Made by a program: the position numbers and the translations under genes. From Cryptomeria japonica (taxonomy: Eukaryota > Streptophyta > Pinopsida > Cupressales > Cupressaceae), in assembly GCF_030272615.1 (NCBI RefSeq), contig NC_081414.1:46108001-46172000 (forward strand): a DNA stretch of 64,000 nt, given 5' to 3'. Below are positions 10,853 to 23,510 of the stretch, one piece after another (position 1 is the stretch's first letter; every line of letters begins with the position of its first letter). Under the pieces are notes generated by a model. The model had not been told where the DNA came from. It searched no databases and saw nothing but the letters and a program-made list of their open reading frames with translations.

Positions 10853-13481
10853 GAGAGCATTTTGTATGTATTTATTTTATTATTTGGACTGTACCTTGGA
10901 TGGCTCTTGGTAGCCGATTTTTTGGACTTCATTGTACTCTGATACATGTATGTTTTTGGCGATATGATATGATATATGAGGAGATCCCATTTTTGTGAGG
11001 ATATGCATTTTGATGACATGTATGGATGTTTATGTAGGATGATGATTTTATGATTTTATGCTCAGATGGATACTTTATACTTGCTATATGTATGTGTTTT
11101 TATGAGATGATTCCTATATGCATGTTTTTATGATGATTTATGCCTACATGATGTCTATATGCATATTGTATGATGTGATGCTAACATGTATATGCAGGTT
11201 TATATATGTCTGCATGATGTGTTGGCGATGTAATGCCTAATGTATGTAATGCCATGATGATTATGTATGCATAATAAACTGATGATTATGATGGTTTTTT
11301 GGATTTTTATGTTTGATGAGACAATGAGATAATGATATGCAATGATATTAGGATTTTATGTGGTAAATGAATGATTGATATATGTAAATGCATCTAGATG
11401 TTTGTTAGATGAATGCAACAAGTGTAAAGTACAAATGTTTGAAATGATGATTCTAAATGAACGTATATGGATAATGTATATGAACCTATGTGGAAACAAA
11501 TGGTTTTGTTTATGAGTCTAAATGGTGAAAAATATGATGATGTGATAATGATAATGCAAATCATGGGTAACTGCACCTCAATGCAATTTAATAAGTAGAA
11601 TGAATGCATGTTTGCAATGAATCCTAAATGAAATGAAATAAATGAGTATAAGTATATAATAAATGAATAAATGAATTCACTTAACTAATGGATAGATAAA
11701 TAAATGTATGCAACGATAAATGATGATAAATGATGATTGGTAATTGACACTAAATGAATGCATAGTAATGGTTAATACAAACAAGGATAATTTTATCATA
11801 TGAATGAATCTAAATGGCATGATTATGCAATGATGAAATGATATAATAAGACTAATATCAATAAATGATAATGAACTATATGTAATTTTATGTAACCAAA
11901 TGATATGAAATGGGCTTGATGCAAATGCAACTAAATGTAATGATGATGATATGATCATGATAGATGAATGCAAGGTTGTTTAGACTTTGCATGATGCATT
12001 GATGATGTATCAGAGTACTCTACCACGATTGTGTCTAAGACCAGCTCAATTTTCACATCACTGCTCATATTAACTTTGTTCACACTTGCATACAAAACCA
12101 TGCATATGAATAATGAATAAGTAAATGGATGGGTGATATGGAATGGAATGCAATATAAATAGATGAGATGGAATGACGATCCATAGTGCTTTATTTTCAT
12201 CATTGAGCTTAAAAATATTGTAAGAAAATGCAAGCAACTTGACATAATGATTCAAGATGACCTGAGTATTCCTTACATGAATTTTGATATAGCAAGTTAA
12301 TACAAGCAACTTGATATAATGGATCAAGTTGACCTGAGTATTGCTTGCGGAACAGACAAGGATTATATCCTTTCATGCATGACTTGGAACGTCCTCCTTG
12401 ATCTTTTGCCGATCATATCTTGACACAAGTTCATACCGTAATTAGAGATAAACCATCATCGAGTTTGGATGAGGCAGTAGGAACCAAAGATGGAGCATTG
12501 TACTTGTAAGCAAACAACATATATAATGAATAAAGAATATGGATCCTTGATAATAATTCATGCTCATATGGTCGAGGTATACGCTATAGTCATCAAGCTG
12601 TAGTGATCTATGACTGTATTTTACCTATGATCACGTAGCTTAGTGAACTTCCCACGTAGACACCATTAGTACATGCCCCATAATTTCATCGGAATAATTC
12701 GCAGAAGATACACAAACAATGCTGTAGGAACCTGATATATATATAAACAAATGAATAACCTACAAATCAACCAAATACTTGATAGCTTAAACGAATTTTT
12801 CTTGTCAAAGAAAATGTCATCTTGTCCTTGTTTTGGTAAGGAAGGATACATCCTTGTTAAGACAGTTTGTGTGTTGATGTTGATTGTTTGGTTGATCGGA
12901 TAAGTGGTCATTGTTTGGAGTATTTCACAATATTTTGTTTGGTATCTACTTTGAAAAACTTATGTACAAGGTGTTGCTATGTTTTTGTTTGTTTGATGTT
13001 TTCTGATGTTTTTGGATTTTTGTGAGATAGTTTTGAATGTTTTTGTATTTTCTGAGAAAATTTTGAATGTAGAACTCAGTGAATCACAAAACAAAGTAGC
13101 ATCCACTTACATCAAACTAGATTAAGGGTTTTGCCCCCTGTTTAGACATGAATATGAAAAAGTGGGATGCAAGATGCATGAAGTACTATCCTTAATTGCA
13201 GATCAATAACGAGCCATGGTTTGGACGAATGGATGTGTGCATGTAATGAATGTGATCGCAACAAGTCTGAAAGACAATGGAGCCATAGCCTTTATGAGTG
13301 GCACCTGTTTGCCAGGTTTTCACCATCGCACTTACACAAGGTGCCATCGAAGTGGTTGTTCACCATTTGGATGCATGATTTTTCTTTACTATTTTGATGT
13401 TTTTGTATTTTCTTCAGGTCATTTATCTGAATGTTTTTGGTGTTTTGCCGGTATGTATGGGAGCCTGATGCTCTATGCAAC
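10853..13481. other. 3' non-coding region between integrase and the PMD gene
   Basis: 11040-11980 is low-complexity sequence built from imperfect ATGA/AATG/TGATGAT words, giving many short spurious ORFs. 12190-12345 contains a direct duplication shared with the LARD (listed separately). No coding domain seen. Confidence 0.6.
12225..12345 (-). repeat. duplicated ~75-bp block shared with the LARD element
   Basis: GCAAGCAACTTGA-ATAATG-ATCAAG-TGACCTGAGTATT-CTT occurs twice (from ~12229 and ~12303). Its reverse complement resembles LARD positions ~51703-51865, where a similar double block (CAAGCA...CTTAGGTCATCTTGG..., CTATACTCAAGTCGTTATGG...) also ends in a shared CTC(A/G)ATGATGAAAA(T/C)AAAG. This is conserved non-coding sequence between the two families. 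Confidence 0.65.
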
Positions 13482-14640
13482 TTACGTATAAAATCGTTTG
13501 AGGTGCATGCTATTGATTGGATTTGCTAGCGGTTCTCCTTCTGAAGTAGCCAACTGATATGCCCCAGACACAAATATAGCAGTGATAACATATGGACCTA
13601 CCCAATTTGATTCAAACTTTCCCTGATGTTCTCAGTTGGGCTGGTTACGAGGATTCTCTTGAAGAACAAGATCACCTACCTCGAATGTGCAAGGTCTAAC
13701 TCGATGATTATAGCTTCTGCTCATGTGCTGCTGATAGGCTTTGAGGTGATTGTATGCAGCTTGTCATTTCTCATCAAGTAGCTCTAAGTCTTGGAGATGG
13801 GATACTCTGTATGCTTCATCATCGATGAGATTGTGCAAGGAAACCCGTAGAGATGGTATCTCGACCTCAATAGGTAAGATAGCTTATGTGCCATAGACTA
13901 GTGAGTAGGGAGTTGTGCTTGTAGGGATTCAAATGCTAGTTCGATATGCCCATAGTGCGGGATTCAATTGAACATGCCAATCATGTCTGGCATCATTGAC
14001 TATCTTCTTGAGGATTCTTAATATGTTCTTGTTTGATGCTTCAACCTAACCATTGACTTGTGGGTAATAGGGAGTGGAAAAGCGGTGTTGGATGTGAAAC
14101 TTATCACAGAGCTCACAGACATCTTGATTTTTGAAAGGAAGACCGTTATCTGTGATGATGGATATGGGTACACCATACCAGCAAATGATGTAATTAAGGA
14201 TGAATAGGGCAATCTGCTTGCCAGTGACTTGGGTAAGTTGAACAACTTCGATCCACTTTGTGAAGTATTCGGTGGCGGTAATAATGAATTTGTGGCCGTT
14301 GGATGAAGATGGATAGATTTTACCCACAAGGTCAAGGCCCCACTGACAAAAGGGCCATGGTGTTGTGATTGGTTGCAATTCCCATGCTGGTGCATGTATC
14401 AAGTCTCCATGAACTTGGTTTTTCTTGCACTTTCTAACAAAGTAGTAGGAGTCTTTTTCCATGGATGGCCAATACTATCCAGTGCGTAGGAGTTTCTTGG
14501 CTAGTGACAGACCGCTTGCATGAGTTCCACAAATTCCTTCATGTACCTCTTCCAAGACCTTTGTTATCTCATCTTGTTCCAGACATTGAAGGAGAGTACC
14601 CTTAAGAATGCGTTGGTATAGGGTTTCAACAATAATGGTA
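13482..14640 (-). pseudogene. integrase of the gypsy element
   Basis: Minus strand, last pol domain. The N-terminal zinc-binding region shows HEGICGTHASG then CKKN where a second Cys is expected. The catalytic core shows WGLDLVGKIYP with the first Asp, IITDNGLPF with the second Asp, and QVNG-stop-VEASN with the expected Glu just after a nonsense codon at ~14046. The C-terminal segment continues in the same frame through VGDLVLQEN and WVGPYVIT (GPY motif) to LKRFYT and TAA at 13482. At least five stops are present. No chromodomain follows, as expected outside the chromoviruses. Confidence 0.85.
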
Positions 14641-15515
14641 TATCGAGCAGTTTGGCGAATGAAGGTTTTACGTTGGTTATTCGATTGGTTAGGAGGAAGT
14701 GTGTGATCGTGGAGGTAGGTGTAGAACTCACCATACCATGGGGATTCAGAACCGATAAGGTGACATATCATCTCAGATTCGGGGATATCATAAGCAAGAA
14801 TCCAAAGCTGTTCGACCAAGAACTTGTAGCGTGTTGAATTCTGTGGAAGATCTAGGAGAGATGCAATGGTCGCTGGTACGTCAGCTGCTCGATTATGATC
14901 TTTGGGTATTTGCTCAAAGGTGATAGTAGTGAATGATGTTTTTAATTTGTCCACCATTTGTTTGTACGACATGAGTTTGTCATCCTTGGTATGATATTCA
15001 TCCGTTGCTTGTCAAATGACCAGTTGGGAGTCGCCATATACTTGTAGTTCTTGTGACTTCCATTGTATGGCTAGCCCGAGTCCTGTGATCAAGGCCTCAT
15101 ATTTAGCTATATTGTTTATACATGGAAATGTGAGCCTGTAAGACTTTGGGATGTTGTCACCTTAAGTTGTGATAAACAAAATGCCTGCCCCTGAGCCACG
15201 CCTAGTGTATGAACCATCGAAGTATAGTTTCCATGGCTGTGTTGTTGTGATCATGAATATCTCTTCATTTGGAAAATTGGAAATGAGAGGATGATCACCT
15301 ATGAGGGGAGCATCGGCCAACTGATCTACAATGACTTGTCCTTTGATAGCTTTATGGTCCACATACTCAATGTCAAATTCACTTAGAATCATCATCCATT
15401 TGGCCAAGCGGCCTCTCAATGCTGCTTTGCTAAGTAAGTATTTGAGTGGATCGATCTTTGCAATTAATTGTACTTTATGTGTCAATAGATAGTGCCTCAG
15501 TTTAGTGGTTGCCAA
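14641..15515 (-). pseudogene. RNase H and connecting region of the gypsy element
   Basis: The segment after RT contains LAKWMMILSEFDIEYV (RT-RNase H tether), then WKLYFDGSYTRRGSGAG with the first catalytic Asp, NNIAKYEALITGLGLA with the Glu, VYGDSQLVI with the second Asp and DHNRAAD with the last Asp near 14890. All four acidic residues are present although stops and a frameshift near 15162 break the frame. The stretch from QLWILAYDIPES onward leads into the integrase. Confidence 0.8.
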
Positions 15516-16700
15516 GATTACTGCTAGGTAAGCTCACTTAATAGGTATGTAATCGAGTTCATAGCCAACCAGTATTTGAGAGACGTAGTAAACATCATAC
15601 TCTTTCCCTTCTACATTATGTTGTGCCAGTAGTACACCCAATGCTGTACTTGTTGCTGAAATATAGAGCAATAGAGGTTTGCTCAGATCTAGTGGGATCA
15701 ACAATGGTGTATTCATGAGATAGTCTTTAAGCATTTGGAATTCTTGTTGGCATTTGTTATCCCATTGAAAGCGGATGTTCTTGTGTAATAGGTTTGTAAA
15801 TGGGTGACACTTATCTGCCAGTTGTGCAATGAATCTTCGGATGGATTGTAGCCATCCTTGTAGTGTCCTTAGCTGACTGATGGTCTTTGGAGGTAGCGTG
15901 TTCATGATTGCTTTGACTTTGGCAGGATCAACCTCAATGCCTTTGCTTGAGACAATGTATCCTAGAAGCTTCAATGAGGTTACTCCAAAGACACATTTCT
16001 TTGGGTTGAGTCGAACATGATATTGTTCCAATCTGTTAAAGATTTTCTCTAATATTTCCAAATGACCTTCTCTTGTTAGTGATTTTTCCAGTAAGTCATC
16101 AACATAATCTTCCATTATAGTATGCATCATGTCATGAAAGATGGTGGTCATTTCTCTTTGATAGGTCACTCTTGCATTCTTTAGACCAAAAGGCATTACA
16201 TTCGAATAGTATGTTCCCCATGGACATGTGAAGGCCGTCTTATGTTTATCCTCTGGTGGGATCTTTATCTGATTGTACCTTGAAAAGCCATCCATGAGAG
16301 AAAGCATGGCATGTCTTGCTGTTAGGTCCACTATTATGTCGATGTTTGGTAGGGGAAATCATCTTTAGGATATGCTTTGTTCAGATCTATGAAGTCTGTA
16401 TAGATACGGATGCCCCCATTTGGTTTGCTAATAGACACAATATTGGATATCCAATCTACATAATCAATTGGTCTAATAAAACCAACATCTAGGAGTTTCT
16501 TGAGTTCTACTTTGACTAATACCACAATCTGAGGATGCATCTTGCGAAGCTTCTGCTTGACAAGTTTGGCTCCTTCTGCTATGGTGAGGTGATGCATGAC
16601 TAAATCAGGATCAATCCCAGGCATGTATGCATAGGACCTTGCAAAGTTGCTCTGACACTTTTGGAAGAACTCTACAAACTTAGGCTATTCCTTTGGAGTT
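15516..16700 (-). pseudogene. reverse transcriptase of the gypsy element
   Basis: Minus strand, two ORF blocks separated by a frameshift at ~16331-16350, where the expected FPLPNID reads FPYQTST because one base is missing after the C run. Visible motifs are VGFIRPIDYVDWISNIV, KPNGGIRIYTDFIDLNKAYP, LSLMDGFSRYNQIKI, KTAFTCPWGTYYSNVMPFGLKNA, then the active site EDYVDDLL at ~16085-16110, followed by KKCVFGV and LGYIVSSKGIEVDP (thumb). The order and spacing are typical of Ty3/gypsy RT. It ends near 15534. Confidence 0.9.
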
Positions 16701-17911
16701 AAAAGAGATGCCAAATGTATGTGGTGAGGAGTTTTAGGAGTCCCCACATTGTATTCTTTTGTCTCTTCGATGAGAATTGTTGATCATTCTTGCTATGTAC
16801 TAGAAGGGAGAATGTCAAACCTTTCATCCTCAGGCACCTCAGAGAGGTTTTCACCATTGGATACACTCTTTCTTTTTACTTTTGTGGGATTAAATAGTGC
16901 CACAGTGTGGTTTTCACTGGAAGATCCATGTTTTATTGTTATATTTTTGCAGGTGAAAGGTTTGGCATCCGCCCTAAAGTATGTTGTGCTATTACGTTTT
17001 ATGGCGAATCTAGCTTTGTGATCCCCACTTGGTATGTTATCCCATAGTTCCAAAAAGTCAATGATTGCCTCATCATTTTGGAAATGGTCAAGACATGGGG
17101 GATTAGGTTGGTTCCATTCTATGAGTTCAGGATGGATAATTTGCATTACCTCATTGATTATATTAAGATTGTTAGATGTATTAGTGAGGGTTAAGATGTT
17201 GTGGTGAAGGTCGTTGATGGTACTCTCCCTATTAGAATCAGGCGTAGGATGTGACGTAGGGTCTGTGGAAGAAGTTTCCACCCTAGGAACCCAAGAGGTC
17301 TTTATCGATGCTTCTCTGTAAATAGGGATGTCTTTGCGAGGTGGAGGTGGTGATGTGTCTTCCCCATCTGAAGTATTAAGCTGTATGGAATCAAATTCCC
17401 ACTCATGTGAGTAATTTTCTGAGTCACTTTCCAGTAATTGGTTGCTATACCATACGGGGATATCCTTTGAGTTAAACACTACAGGTGTGATTGGTTGATG
17501 TACCTTTGGAGGTGAAATGAATGGTGCTACAGGAAGGATTATGGGGATCAACGAATCCGATACGGGGAGTATCGGTAGCGTCAACTTTGCTGCTTCTATT
17601 GGAATTGCTGATGCCATAGATATTGCTGTGGGTTCTGATACAGTTGCTACTACTAATGGTGCTATTGATGTTTTTGTTGTTGCTGATGGGATCACTGGTT
17701 TGATTGGTGGGATGATCGGTATTGTGGATCTTTTTGCTGGGATTTTTAGCCTCAATGGGGCAATTGCTATGGTACATGGTGTTGCTTTTATAATCAAAGG
17801 TGACCTCTTTGTAATAGGCTGATATAGTGGTTTGTTGGGTTTCCCTTTGAATCTGAGCTTAGGAAGGATCTCCTTTTGAAAGCCTAGGCCAGTGTTATCT
17901 TTGGGTTTTAA
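16701..17911 (-). pseudogene. Pro/Ser/Thr-rich linker between protease and RT
   Basis: Open for ~334 codons on the minus strand (17797-16793). The N-terminal half is rich in Ile, Pro, Thr and Ala, then an acidic Ser-rich section (WEFDSIQLNTSDGEDTSPPPP) is followed by a region with WNQPNPPCLDHFQNDE and PEDERFDILPS. Tat-like elements carry a poorly conserved spacer here. No enzymatic motif is seen. A plus-strand ORF at 17517-17822 is its shadow. Confidence 0.65.
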
Positions 17912-19018
17912 TTACGACTGCATTGGTTCATGTTGTCCTTGCTTGCAAGGTCCCAAAGCACTCTGACCATCATAACCCATTCTTTGCATAATGAGAAGGC
18001 CTTTGCCATATTGATATGTGGGAAGCTTAGCTTGTGGGATTTCTGTGGTGATAAGATCTTTATAGATCCATTTTGCTAAGTCCTCATCTCTAGTCTCTTC
18101 TTCTTGACTCTTTCCAAGGATGAATGGCATTGAAGTACATGCTGGTTTGACTAGTGGCATTTGAAGTAACAGTTGAGGTTTTCCATGAGTTCTAGGAGAA
18201 GTAGGCATTTGTCCCACACAAAAGAGTTGGCTCAAATTGTATTCCCTAGGGCTTTCCTCTGCTATTTTCATCTTGAGCTTCTCTTGCTTAGGTATAGTAG
18301 TGTTTGAATTGGAAAGAGAAGTTGGACTCACGTATGATGTGGAGGAGATGGCTTCTCTATTGTTGGGAATGGTAATCTCTAGTTGATGACTAATATTATG
18401 ACAATATGCAAAGGGGTTTGCATCACCTAGGATTGTGATTTCTACACCATTATGTAGGAACTTGATACATTGATGGTAAGTGGATGGGACAGCTTGCATG
18501 GTGTGTATCCAAGGTCTTCCTAACAATAAATTATATGGTAGAGGAAGGTCCAAAACTTGATAGATGATGTGTTTCACCATAGGGCCCACTCGGACTGGTA
18601 GCACCACAGCTCCTTTGGATGAACACTCTGCATCATCATAGGCTTTGATTGTTATCTTCTTGCGGGGATCCACTGATTCAATGGCATATCCCAAAGCTGT
18701 GACTAATTGTAGAGTACAGATATTTAGGTCTGCTCCATTGTCGATCAAGACTCGCTTGATCCTATGTTGGTTGATAAACCCTTCAATGTGGAGTGAGGCA
18801 TTATGAGGTTGCTGGAAGGAGGAGTTGTCACTTTCAGAAAAACTGAGGCAAGGTGACGACCTTAGATTTCCAACCATGGCTTGGAACTGATTTGTATTTA
18901 TGTTTGCAGGGATTGATGTCTCTTGGAGAGCTTGATCCAAGATTGTTTTATGGGATGGATATAGGCGTAATAGCTCTAAGATAGATATTAGTGTGGGCAT
19001 TTTGTCTAATTGGTCCAT
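17912..19018 (-). pseudogene. aspartic protease and G-patch region of the gypsy element
   Basis: Minus-strand ORF of 368 codons. The retropepsin active site is VLIDNGADLNICTL (DNGA, the variant usual in Tat/Ogre elements), followed by DLPLPYNLLLGRPWIHTM (ILGR-type motif). The C-terminal part has YGKGLLIMQRMGYDGQ-ALG, a G-patch as found after the protease in this lineage. This is the best preserved part of the pol region. It is continuous with the linker apart from stops near 17900. Confidence 0.85.
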
Positions 19019-19138
19019 AAGGTTATACTGATTTGGGATAGATGGGGTACCTTGTGGATCTGCTTTTATGGTAATCTTGTTGCAACGTGTACCAACATTG
19101 CAAGTGGAGCTAGGATTTTTGATGGCTATAGCTGCAAT

Positions 19139-20795
19139 CTACTCATTGGCATCATATAGGTGATTCATAGTGTAATTATACGCGGCTTGCGTATAATAAG
19201 TAGTATCTGTGTTTCTCCCCGAAGTGGAAGGACCCCTTTGATCCTGTGATGGAAGTGGATTTTTAAACATGAGATGATCATTGTTTGTTGTCTTTGGGTC
19301 ATGTCCTTCAATTTTGATTTCACCTCGGTCAATAAGATCCTGAATAAGATCTTTCAATCTGTGACAATTTCTTGTCTTATGTCCTTTCCCTTGATAGAAA
19401 TTGCAATGTTTAGTATCCCTCCACCATGAATGTTTGACTTGAGGTTCATAATTTGATGTTTTGGGTAAGGTCACCAGATTTTGAGAAACCAACTGACGTA
19501 ACACTATTTTGATGGGTTCCCCTAAGGGAGTGTATGTTCATTTTGGTTTAAAATTTTGTTGATGTTGTCTAGGTTCCTCTTGAGATGTATTGCATCCTTG
19601 ATTTGGAGGAGCAACTATGTTATTCTTGGGTGGGGGGTTTTGTCCTGCAAATTGAACCACAGGTTGTGCACTTTTGATAGTTCTTGCATCCACAACCCCA
19701 TTGTTGATGACATTTTTGTTTTTGTTCCAGAAGTTAGGCTTGTCACTATTGAAGAGTGGGCGAGGGCCGTCCTTTGGATCATTGTAGATTTTGATAAGTC
19801 CTTTCTTGATGAGAGCTCGCTCACATTTCAAGCCTTTTGTGATCATGTCATTGAAAGAATCTGTCTTTCACATCTAAGTGAAATTCCATTTCTTCGTTTA
19901 AGTTGGAAATAAATATTTCCACTAGTTCTTGTTCAGGTAACTGAAGAGAACGTTTGCTAGACATTTGACACCATTGTTGCAGAAAGACTGAAAATAGCTC
20001 ACCTAGTTTTTGTTTAGTGTTACATAGATCAACCATTGTGATATCATGTTCAATGTTGTGTGAGTAATGTGCCAGGAACTTCTGGATGAGTTCTTCAAAT
20101 GTCCTAATGCCACCTGGTAATCGAGAAAACCATGATGTGGTTGTTCCTCCCAAGATTTGGGGAAAGAGGCACATTAGGTATGTATCCTCGTATGCCACTT
20201 CGAGGCAAGTTGAATGGAATTCTCGAATATGATCACGAGGATCTCCTTTTCCTCTATATTTTTCAAACTTGGATGTTTCGAACCCTTGTGGAAAAGGTGG
20301 CATATGAAGGTTTCTATCAAAGGGATAGGGACAAATGTCATTGAGTGAAAATTGATTAGTTTTCACACCACTATGAAGTTGTTGGGTGAGATTCTCAATT
20401 TGTTGCTGCAACATTTCTATTTCATTTGGAGGAGGAGGAGGTGGGGGATTTCCTTGATGAAAGTTGTATATAATGTGTTCTCAACCTTTTTCATCCTCAT
20501 TACAACTTTGGCATTTAGATGCTTGTCTTAGTTGTGCAACATCAAAGTCAGAGGGTAGTTTAGCTCCTTCTTGAGCAAGTTTAAAAAAGTGAGCATTAGC
20601 ATTACTCTTGAGTATCTCATTAAAAAGTCTATTGAAGAGAGGGTTGTGTTATGCCCTTTCTATTGCCGCAGGAGTAGGAGTGCTTGGATTTTCATCATTT
20701 ACATTTCCTCCAAGGGCTTCTTGGAACTCATTGATATTTTCTTCCTCTTCCTCTTCAATTTCTTGTTGTCTAGATCTTGATCTGGTATGAGCCAT
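19139..20795 (-). pseudogene. gag of the gypsy element
   Basis: Start chosen at ATG 20795 (MAHTRSRSRQQE), the first Met before an acidic low-complexity stretch. The core gag domain lies at ~19848-20414: KFEKYRGKGDPRDHIREFH, CLFPQILGGTTTSWFSRLP, FEELIQKFLAHYS and KQKLGELFSVFLQQW, the usual retrotransposon gag layout. Near 19390 a CCHC zinc knuckle is recognisable as C-x2-Y-x3-GH-x4-C, with the second Cys changed to Tyr. Stops occur at ~20649, ~20480, ~19846-19538 and ~19500. The product would be the RNA-binding capsid protein. Confidence 0.85.
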
Positions 20796-23189
20796 TTTGT
20801 TTATAAGTTTTTGTTGAAGTTTGATGAAAATGATGATGAGTTGGTGATGGAATGAAAGATTGATGTTTGGTGAAATGTTTTGCATACGTATCCCTAGCAC
20901 TAAAGGTAGATGCTACCAAAGTTCTTTCTTGAATTGCTTGTTGTTTTTGACAAAGTGTGATGTGATAAGGTTTAGATAAATCTGAGATGCGTTACAAACT
21001 TAACTACCTAATAATGAGAGGATACACTCATAGACTAGTTTTAACCTGTGTAGAAATGCCTCTTAGGATGAGTTTATCCTAGATGTAGAGACAATCTAAA
21101 AGTGATTTGTTTATGTTTGATTCAAGCAATTTTGAAAATAGAACTTGGGACAAAAAACTTTGGGTGTTTTGAGAGTTGGAATGGAGTTGATGAGATATGG
21201 ATATGATAATGGATGAAATGTTTAACTTCAATAAAAGCTTTGTGTCACATATGGGACAAATTCTTCTTCTTCTCTTTCAGGAGTTGGTGGTTCTTCCTGA
21301 GCTACGTTATATGTGATGCAAATATCTGGAAAGAAGTCAAGATTGATCTTGCCTTCTTTGTTTTTGTGATAACTCAAAGTGTGATATTGCATAAAAGTTC
21401 AGCAGTTTAATGACTCTTGATCAAACTCGTTTGATTTCCCTTGAAGGTAAAGACACATGTGACGTAAGAAGTTTCTATGAGAGATAAATATTTGTCTATT
21501 TAGATAGAAGAATTTCTTCCTTTTGATAAAAGCTTTTGAGCTTAATGGTATTTTCTTCAAGTTGATGTGTTGATGAAGATTCTTCTTTCTCAAGATGTGA
21601 AGAATGGTCATATAGTTTGATACTTTTGTTGTTGCTCTTTGTTTTAAATCTTTTTGAAAATGTTTGTGTTGGATTTATAATTGTTTTGGATTTTGGATTT
21701 ATGATGTTTCTTTGACAAGAAAACAAAGCAAGCACACAAACACAAGAATGTTGCCTCAAAAGGCACAAGTAAGTATGGGTCTTAGATCAACCCAATCTTT
21801 TGAACTTTTAGTGACCCTTTTCTTGAAATGCATTTTAGGTGTTTTCCAAAGCCTAAAGTCGGCTGAATTTGTACTGGTCTTGACTCAAAAATGAAAACAC
21901 TTCAAGCACTTTTTATCCCTATGGTCAAATGGCTAGTTGCGATAATTTAAGCCCACATCTTGATATTTCTTCGACTTTGGTACTACATACCTTATGAATC
22001 CTGTCGTGGTAGGTAAGGATGTGATATACTAAGTCTTGCACGAGCATAAAAAATAGATGATCCCTATGATGGGGGAGGCATCACTTTTATCAAGCCACAA
22101 GTGACTTTTCAAAAAGCTATGTTTCTACTCAAGGAAATATGTATGGTGAGCATCTTGAGAGCAAAACCATCTATGCTCTTGCATTGAATTTATCACAAAT
22201 ATTCTCAATCAATAGAATGGGTGGGCTACTACATAAAGATGTTTAGTAATTTTCAATGTCTTTGGACATAAGTTCATTCTGCAGTGACTCACTTAAGAGC
22301 CTTGTAGCTTGTGGTGGGGCCCATTTGTCCTTTCGACAAGTTACACTATAGGAACAACTATACCCAAGGCTACAGCTTTTTCTCTCACTTGATTTCTATA
22401 GCGGCTTGGAGGATTTGCCATGCAAGGTCATTCCCAAGAGTGACGTGTCTCTTGGCAAGCCTCTCTTAAAAAGGTAAAATTTGAGTGTTACTAACACTTT
22501 TTTCTTGCACCTAGGACCACAAAAGCCAAGGGAGAGGATAGTGTGTGTTAGAAGTAGGACCACTCAACCAACTCTTTTTGCACAAGTGTGCCAAACATGA
22601 AATGCACTTGTTCTTTTTAACTTGTGATGACAATGATTTTCTATCTAATTGGAGATGTTGCTCCAAAAATCATGATGTTCCTTTTAACTTCAAAGGCAAT
22701 ATGTTTGAGTAACTAGGAATTGAAAATCCTAGTCAACTGAATTTGAAACATGTATGCATGAAGTAAATCATTTTGAGAATAACTTTGACAAATTTGGGAT
22801 TCTTTTTAACTTGCACAAAACGAAGTGTTGATTTTGAATTTTAGTTTTATGCAAGAAATAAAATTTGTCTTGTTTTTAAGCACCAAAATAGAGTGTATCC
22901 CTAACTTGCAATGAAATCAAATTTGTTTTGTTGATTTTTAGAGCACCAACTGAAAATTGGAATCCTAACTTACAAGTAATGAAATTTGTTTTTGTGAATT
23001 TTAGAGCACTAAATGAAAGTTTTTGATTTTAAGTAACAAACGAGGTTGGTTTAAAACCTGCACATGAAGCAAAAAGTTAGTAAAATCAGACCATATGGTG
23101 GGCTTCCACAAGCCTAAGAAAATTTATTTTATTGGTTACATGGCCTTTTTTACAATGTTCTATTACAATAGTGCTACTCTGTGTGAAAA
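20796..23189. other. long 5' leader of the gypsy element, no gene recognised
   Basis: AT-rich sequence between the gag start and the motif array. Short ORFs (for example 21496-21768 on minus and 21664-21894 on plus) show no domain. Long leaders of this kind are common in Tat/Ogre elements. Confidence 0.6.
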
Positions 23190-23420
23190 AAAAAGCACTA
23201 CTTAACACAAACGTGCTAAAATGATGACAAAAACGCTAAACTAAAAATTTTAAGTGCAAAAACAAGTGCGCTAAAACATGGACAAATGCGCTACTTAAGA
23301 CTCAAAATCACTAATATACAGACAATATCGTTAAATTTGAGACAATAGCGCTATTTTAAATACAATAGCACTAGAATATCAAATTGCAATAGCACTAAAG
23401 CGTGAGCAAAAGTGCCAAAG
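23190..23420. repeat. CAATAGCGCT-type motif array in the gypsy leader
   Basis: Closely spaced copies of GCGCTAAA, GACAAATGCGCTA, GACAATAGCGCTA and CAATAGCACTA. This is the reverse complement of the array at 8110-8620, so the two arrays could pair within one transcript. Confidence 0.8.
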
Positions 23421-23490
23421 AACGACCTGTGTGTCAAGCTAAATAGTCAAAAGTTAGTTTTGAAAACAAAAAATGTTGTTGGGTGTTGGA

Positions 23491-23510
23491 TTCACGTTGG
23501 GTTCACCAAA
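23491..23510 (-). other. primer binding site region of the gypsy element
   Basis: Next to the 5' LTR end (...GAGCATCA) the minus strand reads TTTGGTGAACCCAACGTGAA, the expected position of the PBS. The priming tRNA is not identified here. Confidence 0.6.

Noticed and set aside
17517-17822. Plus-strand ORF opposite the protease-RT linker
   Set aside because: Shadow of a Pro/Ile-rich linker whose minus-strand frame fits the pol order.
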